Position numbers and translations under genes: made by a program
Source of the DNA: Patescibacteria group bacterium
GTDB taxonomy: Bacteria; Patescibacteriota; Patescibacteriia; WFTA01; S139-112
Direction: 5' to 3'
NCBI GenBank assembly: GCA_015485695.1
Contig: WFTB01000012.1
Location: 1-43,226 of the forward strand
DNA length: 43,226 bases
The notes under the pieces: model-generated
Databases searched by the model: none
Seen by the model: the letters and a program-made list of their open reading frames with translations, nothing else
Told to the model about the DNA's origin: nothing
Part shown: in pieces, positions 25,496-32,942 of the stretch
How the letters are laid out: the number at the start of each line of letters is the position of its first letter
Numbering within the stretch: position 1 is the first letter of the stretch

Positions 25496-25690
25496 TTATT
25501 GTTTGCGCAATCTGAACGCCCAATACGCGAGATACCAAGTGATTGCGAATGCGGTCCAGCTTACCCATACCGGAATCGTATAAGACGTGGCTACTTCAAG
25601 CTCCCATCCGGCTATCGCTCTTATCGCATGCAACGCCCCGACGATTGAGAATACGATTCCCGATACATTGAAAAAAGATTGACTAGACAT
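25496..25690 (-). CDS. Small two-helix membrane protein
   Basis: 64 residues with two hydrophobic helices: FNVSGIVFSIVGALHAIRAIAG (about 7-28) and VWVSWTAFAITWYLAYWAFRL (about 41-61), and a basic tail. No named family is recognised. The start is eight bases after the stop of the Nramp-like gene, so the two form an operon and it may be an accessory to the transporter; that link is positional only. Confidence 0.65.
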   Translation of the reverse strand: MSSQSFFNVSGIVFSIVGALHAIRAIAGWELEVATSYTIPVWVSWTAFAITWYLAYWAFRLRKQ

Positions 25691-25698
25691 GTAACGCT

Positions 25699-27117
25699 TT
25701 AGAAAAATTGATTAATGATAACTCGTACGGCAAAATATATAAAAAACATCGAAATCAGAGCCATCATAACATTCGTAAACATGCTCGGTCTTAACGGTTT
25801 CGGGAGCTTTATATTATTTAGGTAAATGAGAAACGGCGTATATATCGCCATTGTAAGTCCGCCCAGCACGGCGGATATGGTCAGAAGCGTCAAGGGTTGT
25901 TTGAACGGCAACAATATCGCGCCAAATATCACGATGGTGGATATTGATATGTAATACAATCTGTGCAGAGAAATATTTTTCAGAGGTTTCAAAGCTTTGC
26001 TGAACGGGCCCGTCTGACAATTTGTGTACAAAATATCGCTTACCATGCGAGTTAACGCGTCTATAACGGTCCACATAACCGAAAAAAGCATGAGGCCCGC
26101 CATGGCAAGGAACAATTTATATCCGAACTCTCCCCAATAATTTCCAAATATATGCGCTTGCACAACGGCGATATCAAGACCCTCCGGGACAAGTCCGAGA
26201 GGAGTCAAAACAGCGTACGCGTTCACGCTCAATAACAATAATGTGATAAATCCGAGCAGTAAGAATATAAGACCCTGGTCAATTCGTACGAATTTCATCC
26301 ACCCTTTCCAGAGTTTGAGGTTTTCTTCATTAACCTTAACCGCGTATCCGGTCGGGCTTACGGTCACTTCTTTTCCGGTTATCGGATTTGTGATTCGTTC
26401 AACATACGCCCCCATGCCGACTTGTTTGTCTCGATACCATAGTGATATGCACAAATTGAGCATGCCTCCCGCTCCGGCGAAAACGACCGCCCCGAGCAAA
26501 ACGTTTATATCAACGTCCGACGGAATATATCCGAAATTGACCACGCCCATAAACGCTTGCCTTAGGGTTTCGGCGTCAAGATTGAAAAAGCTGATAACAA
26601 CAAGCAAAACAAAAAACGTCGGAACGATTATTTTTAGAGATTTTTCCAACATGTTGTAAGCTATTTTACCGCTGAACGTCAAAACCAAGACCAATGCGAG
26701 CGTCGCCCACGACCAACCGAGGTGAGTACCAAATCCGAACAGCTCGGTGAGAGTGGTCCCTATGGCGCTTGCCCATCCCGGCCATATATACAAAACAATC
26801 GCGGAAAAAAACCAAAACACGGCGGAGTGTTTGATGACTCGAGCGGACGATGTAAAAAACCCTTCTCCGGTCGCGACGGCATGTCGCGCGACCTCTTGAT
26901 TGATGAAGTATTGAGCGATTATTCCGAGAAGAGCCAGCCACAACAATCCGAGACCGTATTTGACTATAAGGTGCGGCCACAAGATTAACTCGCCGGTTCC
27001 TATGGCAAGACCCATTACCACAACTCCGACACCGAGAGCTTTGGACCAATGAGGGGGTTTGGGAAGCATTTTCTCCGCAAGAGGCGGATACGCGCTTTTG
27101 TTTGACATAATTGACAA
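25699..27117 (-). CDS. Nramp-family-related divalent metal transporter
   Basis: 472 residues with about eleven membrane helices. It aligns by eye with Nramp proteins: helix 1 region GVVVMGLAIGTGELILWPHL, then YFINQEVARHAVATGEGF, and the KIAYNMLEKSLKIIV segment. The metal-binding DPGN of helix 1 in true Mn/Fe Nramp transporters is replaced here by a GTGE-type sequence, so the ion may differ (Mg2+-type Nramp relatives also lack it). A hydrophilic loop of about 40 residues follows the middle helices. Confidence 0.72.
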   Translation of the reverse strand: MSIMSNKSAYPPLAEKMLPKPPHWSKALGVGVVVMGLAIGTGELILWPHLIVKYGLGLLWLALLGIIAQYFINQEVARHAVATGEGFFTSSARVIKHSAVFWFFSAIVLYIWPGWASAIGTTLTELFGFGTHLGWSWATLALVLVLTFSGKIAYNMLEKSLKIIVPTFFVLLVVISFFNLDAETLRQAFMGVVNFGYIPSDVDINVLLGAVVFAGAGGMLNLCISLWYRDKQVGMGAYVERITNPITGKEVTVSPTGYAVKVNEENLKLWKGWMKFVRIDQGLIFLLLGFITLLLLSVNAYAVLTPLGLVPEGLDIAVVQAHIFGNYWGEFGYKLFLAMAGLMLFSVMWTVIDALTRMVSDILYTNCQTGPFSKALKPLKNISLHRLYYISISTIVIFGAILLPFKQPLTLLTISAVLGGLTMAIYTPFLIYLNNIKLPKPLRPSMFTNVMMALISMFFIYFAVRVIINQFF

Positions 27118-27138
27118 AAATAAGTGATATTGAGTTTG

Positions 27139-27144
27139 ATTATA
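27139..27144 (-). promoter_or_regulatory. -10 box of the Nramp-like gene
   Basis: TATAAT on the minus strand about 20 bases before the ATG at 27117; -35 not clear. Confidence 0.4.
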
Positions 27145-27160
27145 TCATCTTAAATGCCTG

Positions 27161-27190
27161 TTGACTATATATCGATAATCATGATATAGT
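27161..27190 (+). promoter_or_regulatory. Promoter of tRNA-Asn
   Basis: TTGACT and TATAGT with an 18-base spacer, about 115 bases upstream of the tRNA. Confidence 0.7.
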
Positions 27191-27305
27191 GGCACATGAA
27201 AACCGAACGAATGAATCTTTAATATTGGATTTTTCCGTGTCGGTGCTGAATTAAATATCAAGAAGTGACATGAGCCGAAACTCATCCGTCATATTGTAAA
27301 CATAA

Positions 27306-27380
27306 TCAGGGGTAGCTCAGTGGCAGAGCAGTTGGCTGTTAACCAATTGGTCGTGGGTTCGAATCCCACCCCCTGAGCCA
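27306..27380 (+). tRNA. tRNA-Asn (anticodon GUU)
   Basis: Cloverleaf: acceptor TCAGGGG (27306-27312) with CCCCTGA (27370-27376), D arm GCTC...GAGC, anticodon loop CTGTTAA with GTT, T arm GTGGG-TTCGAAT-CCCAC, discriminator G and encoded CCA. It differs from the tRNA(CAU) gene, where CCA is not encoded. It lies at the left boundary of the mobile element; the recombinase gene overlaps its 3' half on the other strand. Confidence 0.96.
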
Positions 27381-29045
27381 TCGTGGATTAAGGGAGCCGA
27401 CAGGCTCCTTTTTCCTTTTACCTTCGCCAAAAATAGTAGGTTCGAACATGGCTTTTGCTTCTGGTACTTGTTGTAAACCCTGTTCAATAATCATGAACGG
27501 TTCTGACGCTTGAATATTGAGTTTCTTGTCTTTCAAGGTTAGGTTCGAACCAAGAGTCGCCAGTATCTCTCTTTTTGTCCGCGGGTCGCCTTTGGCAAAC
27601 CAATAACGGGCGTAACAGCAGAAGTTGAACGTCTTCTCTGTCAGCTCCAGCCATTTGTTCTGTCGTTCATTGGTATCGTTCAAAAGCTCGTGGTATTTCT
27701 GTTTCTCTTGCATGAGCTTTGCTTTTTGGGTTTTGTATTCTTCTTCGGTTATTTCGTTATTCATGCGCAGCTCCAGCAGTCTATCAAGCTTGGCTGACAA
27801 ATTAGTGTATTCTTTTTGCTGGGAGTTGAGTATTTTCTTGCGCGTGACTGTTTCTATTTGATGAGCTTTCTTTAAGTGTTTGATTGCCCATTGCAGATAT
27901 TTTTCATTGATTTGTATGCGAGCAAGATACGCGTCAATCTGCTTTTCCAGCTCTTCGGCTCGGATATGCTGTTTGCAGTTTTGGCAGTTAGGATTCTTTC
28001 GTTTGGTGCCGTGATAGTAGGTGTAGTTGAGTAGTTTGGGTTCTTTCATTTTATCAATAGCGGTGTTGCACTTTGGACACTCTTTCTTTGAAATGGTAGA
28101 AAACTTGCATTTGCAGTTTGAGCAGATGCACTGCTGCTTGACCTCGGCGGTAACTTGGGCGCCGCAGTCAGCGCAGAATATTTGGCCTGTAAAAGGAAAT
28201 TCTCTCGATTGAGACGCTGGTCTGCCTTTCCTGCCTAGAAGTATTTGCACTCTGTCAAATTCTTCTTTGGTGATCATGGGCTTATGTAGGCCTTGATGCA
28301 ATTCGCCGTTGTGTTCAAAGTAGCCGTAGTAAAAGGGGTTTGTAAAAATTTTGTAAATAGTACTGCGAGCCAAGGGTTTGCCGCCTTCTTTCTTGCGCTT
28401 GACTGTTTTGAATCCCCATTGTTCATTGACAATTTTGAGTATTTGCGGCGGTGTGTAATTGCCTGTTAGCATCAAATCCCACATCTTACGCACGAGGTCA
28501 AAACGCTCTGGGTCTGGTATGACAGTACGGTAGCATTTTTGCGCATCTGGAGTATTCAAGTATCCTGTGGGAGCCACGCCAGGCAGCCAGCCTTGTTTTA
28601 TCTTTAGCTTGAGTCCGCGCTTTACGTCCCTGCTCTTTTTGGCGCTGTCATACTGTGATTGGGAGAGCGCCATCTGTATCATCCAGATGCCTTCTGGAGT
28701 GTTTTCAAAATTGTATGACGCAAACTTCAAATCTTCAATCACGCCTGTGCGGATCAAGTAAGTAATTGTGCCCGCGTCCACTTCGTTTCTTGATAGCCTG
28801 TCTGGATGCCAGGCAATTAAGCCTGTACGCTCGCCTTTGTGTATCCGTTCTATCATCTGCGAAAAAACTGGGCGGTTGTGAGGGTTAAAAGCGCTTCTGC
28901 TTTCTTCCAGAAATTCAATATCAAGCTCTTTGAAAATCTCTGATATTCTGTCTTTTTGCGCGGGGATAGAGAGCGCCTGCCGTTCTTGTCCTTCTGAAGA
29001 CTTGCGCACATAAGCAAAATATTTGATTGTTTTTTGAGCTCTCAT
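27339..29045 (-). CDS. Large serine recombinase (integrase of the mobile element)
   Basis: 568 residues, serine recombinase layout. The resolvase domain (about 5-150) has the catalytic Ser in YVRKSSEGQERQALS (Ser16 or Ser17) and the active-site Arg region AWHPDRLSRNEVDAG. A recombinase domain (about 160-275) includes PTGYLN and TIYKIFTNPFYYGYF. A Cys-rich zinc ribbon (about 290-355) has several CxxC pairs, then comes a coiled coil (about 360-450). These enzymes integrate and excise DNA circles. The last residues RGWDSNPRPIG are antisense to tRNA-Asn and the stop lies inside the tRNA, so the frame was probably completed by integration there. Confidence 0.93.
   Translation of the reverse strand: MRAQKTIKYFAYVRKSSEGQERQALSIPAQKDRISEIFKELDIEFLEESRSAFNPHNRPVFSQMIERIHKGERTGLIAWHPDRLSRNEVDAGTITYLIRTGVIEDLKFASYNFENTPEGIWMIQMALSQSQYDSAKKSRDVKRGLKLKIKQGWLPGVAPTGYLNTPDAQKCYRTVIPDPERFDLVRKMWDLMLTGNYTPPQILKIVNEQWGFKTVKRKKEGGKPLARSTIYKIFTNPFYYGYFEHNGELHQGLHKPMITKEEFDRVQILLGRKGRPASQSREFPFTGQIFCADCGAQVTAEVKQQCICSNCKCKFSTISKKECPKCNTAIDKMKEPKLLNYTYYHGTKRKNPNCQNCKQHIRAEELEKQIDAYLARIQINEKYLQWAIKHLKKAHQIETVTRKKILNSQQKEYTNLSAKLDRLLELRMNNEITEEEYKTQKAKLMQEKQKYHELLNDTNERQNKWLELTEKTFNFCCYARYWFAKGDPRTKREILATLGSNLTLKDKKLNIQASEPFMIIEQGLQQVPEAKAMFEPTIFGEGKRKKEPVGSLNPRWLRGWDSNPRPIG
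27390..27413 (+). terminator. Terminator of tRNA-Asn
   Basis: The stem GGAGCC/GGCTCC with a GACA loop and a TTTTT tail. It lies inside the apparent 3' end of the antisense recombinase gene. Confidence 0.85.
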
Positions 29046-29101
29046 AGCATTGTCTTTCTTAATATCACTATATCGCTTTTTGTGATTTTATCCAGTTGTG
29101 A

Positions 29102-29470
29102 TTATTGTTTGGCAAGTTTTAACGCTTCAGCTTCAACCATTCCCTTGTATCTTTGTTTCGCGTAATCTAGCCCTAAGCATCCTCGACAGCAGATCTTGCT
29201 TGTTATTAGCTGTTCGTAAATCACCCCTACCCGTTTCTGGCAGATCGGGCATTTGAACCAAAAACGGATTCCGCCGTGCCAAAGCGTGGAAGTGGTCAGC
29301 TCTATTGATGCTCCCATGGCTTCAATCTCCGCTTCCAAGAGAACGCGTTTAAGTATTGCTCTGCACTGCTTGAGAAGGTGGGAGATGCGGATAATGCGGC
29401 ATTCTTCAACCGTGCAAGTTTTTCCGAAATCATTACGAGGTAAGGTTTTGTGGGTCTGTGTGTTTGCCAT
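29102..29470 (-). CDS. Small zinc-finger-like protein of the mobile element
   Basis: 122 residues. The C-terminal part reads LTTSTLWHGGIRFWFKCPIC, then about 20 residues on, CCRGCLGLDYAKQRYKG. Two CxxC pairs with the surrounding aromatic residues match a widespread phage/plasmid-associated zinc-finger type (W-gG-R-w-FxCP.C...C..C..L.Y.SQ). The N-terminal 60 residues are helical. Its start lies 38 bases inside the end of the upstream gene (29433-30056). The role is unknown; DNA binding or assistance to the recombinase is a guess. Confidence 0.65.
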   Translation of the reverse strand: MANTQTHKTLPRNDFGKTCTVEECRIIRISHLLKQCRAILKRVLLEAEIEAMGASIELTTSTLWHGGIRFWFKCPICQKRVGVIYEQLITSKICCRGCLGLDYAKQRYKGMVEAEALKLAKQ

Positions 29471-30056
29471 GTTTATTGGCGTTTATCTGCTGGTTTTGAG
29501 CGACAAAGGCAGTGTTGGTCTTGATATTGACACTAAGCTCTGGCGCTTTCATTTGCTTGAGCAGCGTCATAGCTGATACAAACTGTCTGTAAGCGCGATC
29601 TACTTCTTTGCTCAAGATGGCCGTATAAGCATTGAGTGCTTTGTCATGCCAGTTAATACCTATCTGACCATTGAGCTTGTCTCCGTATTCAAGGCTTCTG
29701 ACATACGCGCTGGCCGCCATTTGCGCCAGAGCCTTTTGGCTGGCCGTGGCGCAGGAGTATTCTTCTGTAATTTGTCTGCACATCTCTAACAGAAATCCTT
29801 TGTAGCGCTCTCCCACGGTTTGCAGAAGAAGATGATGGTTGTCCAGATTGAGCAAACTCAAAGCTCGATCAACTTTTATGTGAACGCTGGCGTCTATGCC
29901 TTCATCTGGAATCTCTTGTTTGTCTTTAAGGTACTCTGACAGGACTTCACTGGCTTGTTTCATTACTATGCGAGGATCATGGCTGGTGCCGAGACGATTA
30001 AGCAATACATGCTCGGTTTCTTTGATAGTGTAGTTTTGTTTGGTGGGAAAATGCAT
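29433..30056 (-). CDS. Mobile-element protein of unknown function
   Basis: 207 residues, unrecognised. Largely alpha-helical and polar: HDPRIVMKQASEVLSEYLKDKQEIPD, then a long helical segment SQKALAQMAASAYVRSLEYGDKLNGQIG, and a Gln/Asn-rich tail ending KHTDPQNLTS. It lacks a signal peptide or metal motif. It lies between the ribbon-helix-helix gene (six bases upstream) and the zinc-finger gene (overlap), so the three form one minus-strand operon. Packaging, regulation or mobilisation cannot be told apart. Confidence 0.55.
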   Translation of the reverse strand: MHFPTKQNYTIKETEHVLLNRLGTSHDPRIVMKQASEVLSEYLKDKQEIPDEGIDASVHIKVDRALSLLNLDNHHLLLQTVGERYKGFLLEMCRQITEEYSCATASQKALAQMAASAYVRSLEYGDKLNGQIGINWHDKALNAYTAILSKEVDRAYRQFVSAMTLLKQMKAPELSVNIKTNTAFVAQNQQINANKHGKHTDPQNLTS

Positions 30057-30062
30057 AGGTCT

Positions 30063-30245
30063 TTAATAATCATCTTCGTCGCAGATTGGCTCTCTTTCTT
30101 CAAAGTAAGCTTTACACAAGTCGTCCAGCAGGTGGGAGATGGTGCATTCCTGGTGCGCGGCTTCTATCTTGAGCCGCTTGTGCCAGTAGGCGCTAATGCG
30201 GACTTGCTTGGTGATTCGTTTGTCTGTTTGTTGATTTGTCGACAT
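30063..30245 (-). CDS. Ribbon-helix-helix (CopG/Arc type) small DNA-binding protein
   Basis: 60 residues. KRITKQVRISAYWHKRLKIEAAHQECTISHLLDDLCKAYFEE fits the ribbon-helix-helix pattern: a short basic strand (ITKQVRIS) followed by two helices with a Ser/Thr-initiated second helix (TISHLLDDL). Such proteins are dimeric repressors or copy-number regulators on plasmids and integrative elements. The ATG is preceded by a purine-rich tract with GGAGTC about 17 bases upstream. It probably controls its own operon. Confidence 0.65.
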   Translation of the reverse strand: MSTNQQTDKRITKQVRISAYWHKRLKIEAAHQECTISHLLDDLCKAYFEEREPICDEDDY

Positions 30246-30262
30246 AAGTTCTCATCTGACTC

Positions 30263-30475
30263 CTACACCTTCCCTCCCTCTAGCTCCCTCAACCCGAATG
30301 TCCTCTTTTTTATCTCTTTATCTCTCTCTTTTCTTAATAGAGATTTGAGTTTTTTTAATTTGAGGTGCCCAGCCGCGCGAATCTCGTCGCGCTCAAAGGC
30401 TGTTTTGACATTCGGTATATCGGTCGCCGTCGGTCGGTCGCCCGTAATCCCTGCTAAGTTTTGTTTATTGTCGCC
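30263..30475 (-). other. Open frame with coding character but no start codon
   Basis: Between a TAA (30476-30478) and a TAG (30263-30265) the minus strand holds 70 sense codons. The sequence looks like a protein: GDNKQNLAGITGDRPTATDI, later AGHLKLKKLKSLLRKE. No ATG, GTG or good TTG lies near its beginning. It ends 17 bases before the ribbon-helix-helix start. It could be a frameshifted or non-canonically started gene of the same operon. The DNA also contains repeated CGGTCG units (about 30420-30445). Confidence 0.3.
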
Positions 30476-30535
30476 TTAGCGAGCGCTACGGGTACGCCCC
30501 TCTACGACTTGGTGGACAAATCCACGGCTCTATTG

Positions 30536-30721
30536 CTAGTTTTGCAGCAAAGCCTTGTATTCGTCTTCGTCTTCGGTTGGAATGGGCTTGAAAACGGCTT
30601 TAACGGTACACAAAATCCTTTCTGCTTCGTTTATCAGCGCTTGCCTATCAATCTCCTTATTCGGGTGATCTTTGCGCCACAGCGCCTCATATTCGGTTAA
30701 TGCCTCTCTAGTTAGTTGCAT
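30536..30721 (-). CDS. Small mobile-element protein of unknown function
   Basis: 61 residues: MQLTREALTEYEALWRKDHP then IDRQALINEAERILCTVKAVFKPIP and an acidic tail (EDEDEYKALL). It resembles the short helical proteins found next to replication or mobilisation genes of plasmids, but no family is certain. It lies downstream of the 149-residue gene, separated by two terminators. Confidence 0.45.
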   Translation of the reverse strand: MQLTREALTEYEALWRKDHPNKEIDRQALINEAERILCTVKAVFKPIPTEDEDEYKALLQN

Positions 30722-30803
30722 ATCCTTCTTAAATCTACATTTTGTATTTTTATTATCAGCCGTTTGTCTTTTTCTTGGTATTTACTTCAATTCTCTTCAA
30801 CGC

Positions 30804-30829
30804 AAAAAAGAGCCCTTAAAACAAGGCTC
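30804..30829 (-). terminator. Minus-strand terminator
   Basis: The stem GAGCC/GGCTC (30825-30829 with 30810-30814) with a T run (AAAAAA on plus, 30804-30809) is read on the minus strand, so it follows the 149-residue gene. Confidence 0.7.
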
Positions 30830-30879
30830 AAAACAGTGAGTCTTCCTTTATCCACAAGAAAATTGCAGAAATTGAAAAT

Positions 30880-30897
30880 ACCCTCCAGATGGAGGGT
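30880..30897 (-). terminator. Hairpin ACCCTCC/GGAGGGT, minus-strand terminator
   Basis: Near-perfect stem with a four-base loop, followed on the minus strand by TATTTTC, 33 bases after the stop of the 149-residue gene. Confidence 0.6.
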
Positions 30898-30929
30898 GCT
30901 GGTTGATATCTATGTCTTATTGCTAAACG

Positions 30930-31379
30930 CTACATTTCTGGATTATGGAAGACGAGACCGTTGCCCCTGTCTTTGCTAATCACGGGCTGTCCGTCAGGCG
31001 CGGTTTTAGGAAAGGGTATTTTTTGGCCATGCCGTTTTCTGTACAGTCCTGCCAGAGCGTTATCGACAGTTCTTTTGGTAACTGGCTTTTTCCTTTTTGT
31101 TGTTGGCCTTTTTTCTGCGATGTATTGCCTTATCGTCTCGTAGCCGCAGAAGCCGTTTTTATCAGAACGAAAATACAAAGCTTCAAGTAGTTTGACATAA
31201 TCCGCTTGGCTGTCTCTGAAATCAATGAGCTTGCCCTGACAGTAAAATTTGCCGCCGTGGAATTCAATAAACCTCTTACGCAGTTTGCTGTATTCCTCAC
31301 GTGCCGCATGTTGAGCTAGCTCGTAGAAAGATTCGGCAACTTCTCTGAACGGATGTTTTTTTGAATCTTTTATGCTCAT
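30930..31379 (-). CDS. Mobile-element protein, possible DNA-binding or replication accessory
   Basis: 149 residues, unrecognised. The N-terminal half is charged and helical. The centre reads RQYIAEKRPTTKRKKPVTKR, followed by TVDNALAGLYRKR, which looks like a winged-helix recognition region with a basic linker. The C-terminus (GNGLVFHNPEM) is beta-like. It is divergent from the excisionase-like HTH gene at 31471, with both promoters in the 90-base gap. A role in replication or transfer regulation is only a guess. Confidence 0.55.
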   Translation of the reverse strand: MSIKDSKKHPFREVAESFYELAQHAAREEYSKLRKRFIEFHGGKFYCQGKLIDFRDSQADYVKLLEALYFRSDKNGFCGYETIRQYIAEKRPTTKRKKPVTKRTVDNALAGLYRKRHGQKIPFPKTAPDGQPVISKDRGNGLVFHNPEM

Positions 31380-31410
31380 AATTCAGTCCAATTAACTACA
31401 AGGTGAGGCC

Positions 31411-31438
31411 TTTACTTTCCTCGCAGCTATTGTATAAT
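31411..31438 (+). promoter_or_regulatory. Promoter of the excisionase-like gene
   Basis: TTTACT, a 16-base spacer, and TATAAT at 31433-31438 directly preceded by TG. The ATG follows 32 bases later. Confidence 0.65.
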
Positions 31439-31470
31439 ATTGTTGAGGTTTAGTAAATATCAGATATTGC

Positions 31471-31665
31471 ATGAAAACGCCCCTGAAAACCAAGAAAGAA
31501 TTGCTGACCATCAATGAAGTAGCCGAGCTTCTGGGAGTTCATGTTGAAACCTTGAGACGGTGGGATAATGCTGGTAAGCTCAAAGCAGTCCGTATGGGCA
31601 AATACGGGCACCGCCGTTATCGCAAAGCAGATATTCAAAAACTGCTTAACAAAAAACAATTATGA
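31471..31665 (+). CDS. Excisionase/MerR-type helix-turn-helix protein
   Basis: 64 residues of the HTH_17 (excisionase) type: LLTINEVAELLGVHVETLRRWDNAGKLKAVRMGKYGHRRYRKADIQKLL. The helix-turn-helix (about 12-32) and the wing with GHRRYRKADI are complete. In integrative elements such proteins direct the recombinase to excision or regulate promoters. It is the only plus-strand regulator close to the divergent early genes of this element, which fits that role. Confidence 0.85.
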   Translation: MKTPLKTKKELLTINEVAELLGVHVETLRRWDNAGKLKAVRMGKYGHRRYRKADIQKLLNKKQL

Positions 31666-31731
31666 GATAAAGGTTATTATTACAATCCGCCTAACCCTTA
31701 AGAATTCTTTCTCAAGGTATGGCAACAAAAT

Positions 31732-31870
31732 CCTCCGCAACATAGATGGTCGCCTGACCATACTTCGTTGCGGAGGTCTATGCGGGAAACCGTATAGGAC
31801 GTTCCTGAAAGGGAGCGTCGTGGCGGGCGGCCTTTTATGTTTGGCCGTGCCACTTAAAAACCTCCGCAAC
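31732..31870 (+). ncRNA. Candidate structured leader RNA of the nuclease gene
   Basis: Four consecutive hairpins. H1: CCTCCGCAAC (31732-31741)/GTTGCGGAGG (31767-31776), enclosing ATGGTC/GACCAT. H2: 31779-31785 with 31790-31796, capped by GAAA. H3: 31798-31806 with 31811-31819, capped by GAAA. H4: 31820-31832 with 31843-31853, with a small bulge. A second copy of CCTCCGCAAC (31861-31870) ends four bases before the nuclease ATG and can compete for GTTGCGGAGG. The structure is seen; regulation is inference. Confidence 0.6.
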
Positions 31871-31874
31871 GCTT

Positions 31875-32846
31875 ATGAAAAAACTACTCAAAATCATTCT
31901 TTTTGTCTTTATTGCTTTATTTGTTCTTATTCTGATAATCCCGACTGATGATAACTCTAATGAAACACAACCAACTCCCAAGCAAGAGCAAACAGAGCCA
32001 AGCAATAAAACTCAATCTGTCTCTCAAGAGCAGGAAATGGTTAATGAGCAGGAGCCAGAACAAGAGCTAGTTCAAGATCAATCAGCCACATCAGAATCTC
32101 CAGAAACAGCCAGCCCTGCCGCTCAAACTCAACCTCAAAAAGAAGAGTATGCAACCAATGAAAATGAAACAGATAAATCAGCGGAGCTGTATCTGGTGAC
32201 CCGCGTCATAGACGGCGATACGATTGAGGTAGAGATAAACGGGAGCAAAGAAAAACTCCGTCTCATAGGCATAGACACTCCTGAAACTGTTGACCCGCGG
32301 AAACCTGTTGAATGCTTTGGCAAAGAAGCGTCAAGCAAAATGAAGTCTTTAGTTGAAGGTAAACAAGTCCGTCTTGAAGCTGACACTAGTCAAGGCGATC
32401 GCGGCAAGTACGGACGCCTCTTGCGCTATGTCTTTCTCCCTGATGGCACGTTTGTCAATGATCTGATGATACGGCAGGGGTATGCGTATGAGTATACTTA
32501 TCGAATCCCATATCAGTATCAGAGCCAATTCAAACAAGCTGAACAAGAAGCCAGAGCTAAGAAGCGCGGTCTCTGGGATGATGGAGTGTGTGAGGATACC
32601 AACTCATCGTCTCAAACCGAAACGATCCAGGAACCAATGACTCTTACTACACAACCGCAATCCCAAGTAGAGCAAACTCCTACCACCACATCCTGCGACT
32701 GCTCTGGTAATCTTTACAACTGCAGCGATTTCAAAACTCATCAAGAAGCACAAGCCGTTTTTGACTGCTGTATGGCGCAGATAGGCAAGGACATCCATAA
32801 GCTAGATGGGAATAATGATGGCATGGCGTGTGAGAGCTTGCCGTGA
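31875..32846 (+). CDS. Membrane-anchored or secreted thermonuclease (SNase) with excalibur motif
   Basis: 323 residues. One hydrophobic helix (about 3-22), then a Gln/Glu/Ser/Thr-rich spacer of about 85 residues. The staphylococcal-nuclease domain (about 104-240) has RVIDGDTIEVEI, LRLIGIDTPE (metal Asp, catalytic Arg), and YGRLLRYVF...MIRQGYAY. After a second spacer comes a Cys-containing C-terminal excalibur motif ending LDGNNDGMACESLP (calcium-binding DxDxDG-type). It should cut DNA/RNA outside the membrane, possibly to gain nucleotides or act on competitors. Translation starts just after the repeat of the leader RNA. Confidence 0.92.
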   Translation: MKKLLKIILFVFIALFVLILIIPTDDNSNETQPTPKQEQTEPSNKTQSVSQEQEMVNEQEPEQELVQDQSATSESPETASPAAQTQPQKEEYATNENETDKSAELYLVTRVIDGDTIEVEINGSKEKLRLIGIDTPETVDPRKPVECFGKEASSKMKSLVEGKQVRLEADTSQGDRGKYGRLLRYVFLPDGTFVNDLMIRQGYAYEYTYRIPYQYQSQFKQAEQEARAKKRGLWDDGVCEDTNSSSQTETIQEPMTLTTQPQSQVEQTPTTTSCDCSGNLYNCSDFKTHQEAQAVFDCCMAQIGKDIHKLDGNNDGMACESLP

Positions 32847-32907
32847 TTATTCTGTGTTGTTTGAACTACACTCAAAGCAAAAATTGGTTAGGCAACTACG
32901 CTAAGCT

Positions 32908-32936
32908 TGACATTTTTTGACAAATAATCTATAATG
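32908..32936 (+). promoter_or_regulatory. Consensus sigma-70 promoter of the small membrane protein gene
   Basis: Perfect TTGACA and TATAAT separated by 17 bases. It is the only fully consensus promoter I found in the window. The predicted start is near 32943. Confidence 0.93.
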
Positions 32937-32942
32937 TGGTGT

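Noticed and set aside
27339-27380. RGWDSNPRPIG as a true recombinase domain
   Set aside because: It is the antisense translation of tRNA-Asn and carries no independent evidence of function.
30420-30445. CGGTCG units as a plasmid origin (iterons)
   Set aside because: The units are short and irregular, lie within a protein-like frame, and no replication initiator gene is recognised nearby.
29955-30479. Plus-strand 174-codon open frame
   Set aside because: It is antisense to the 207-residue gene, the RHH gene and the protein-like frame at 30263-30475. Its product has no recognisable pattern.
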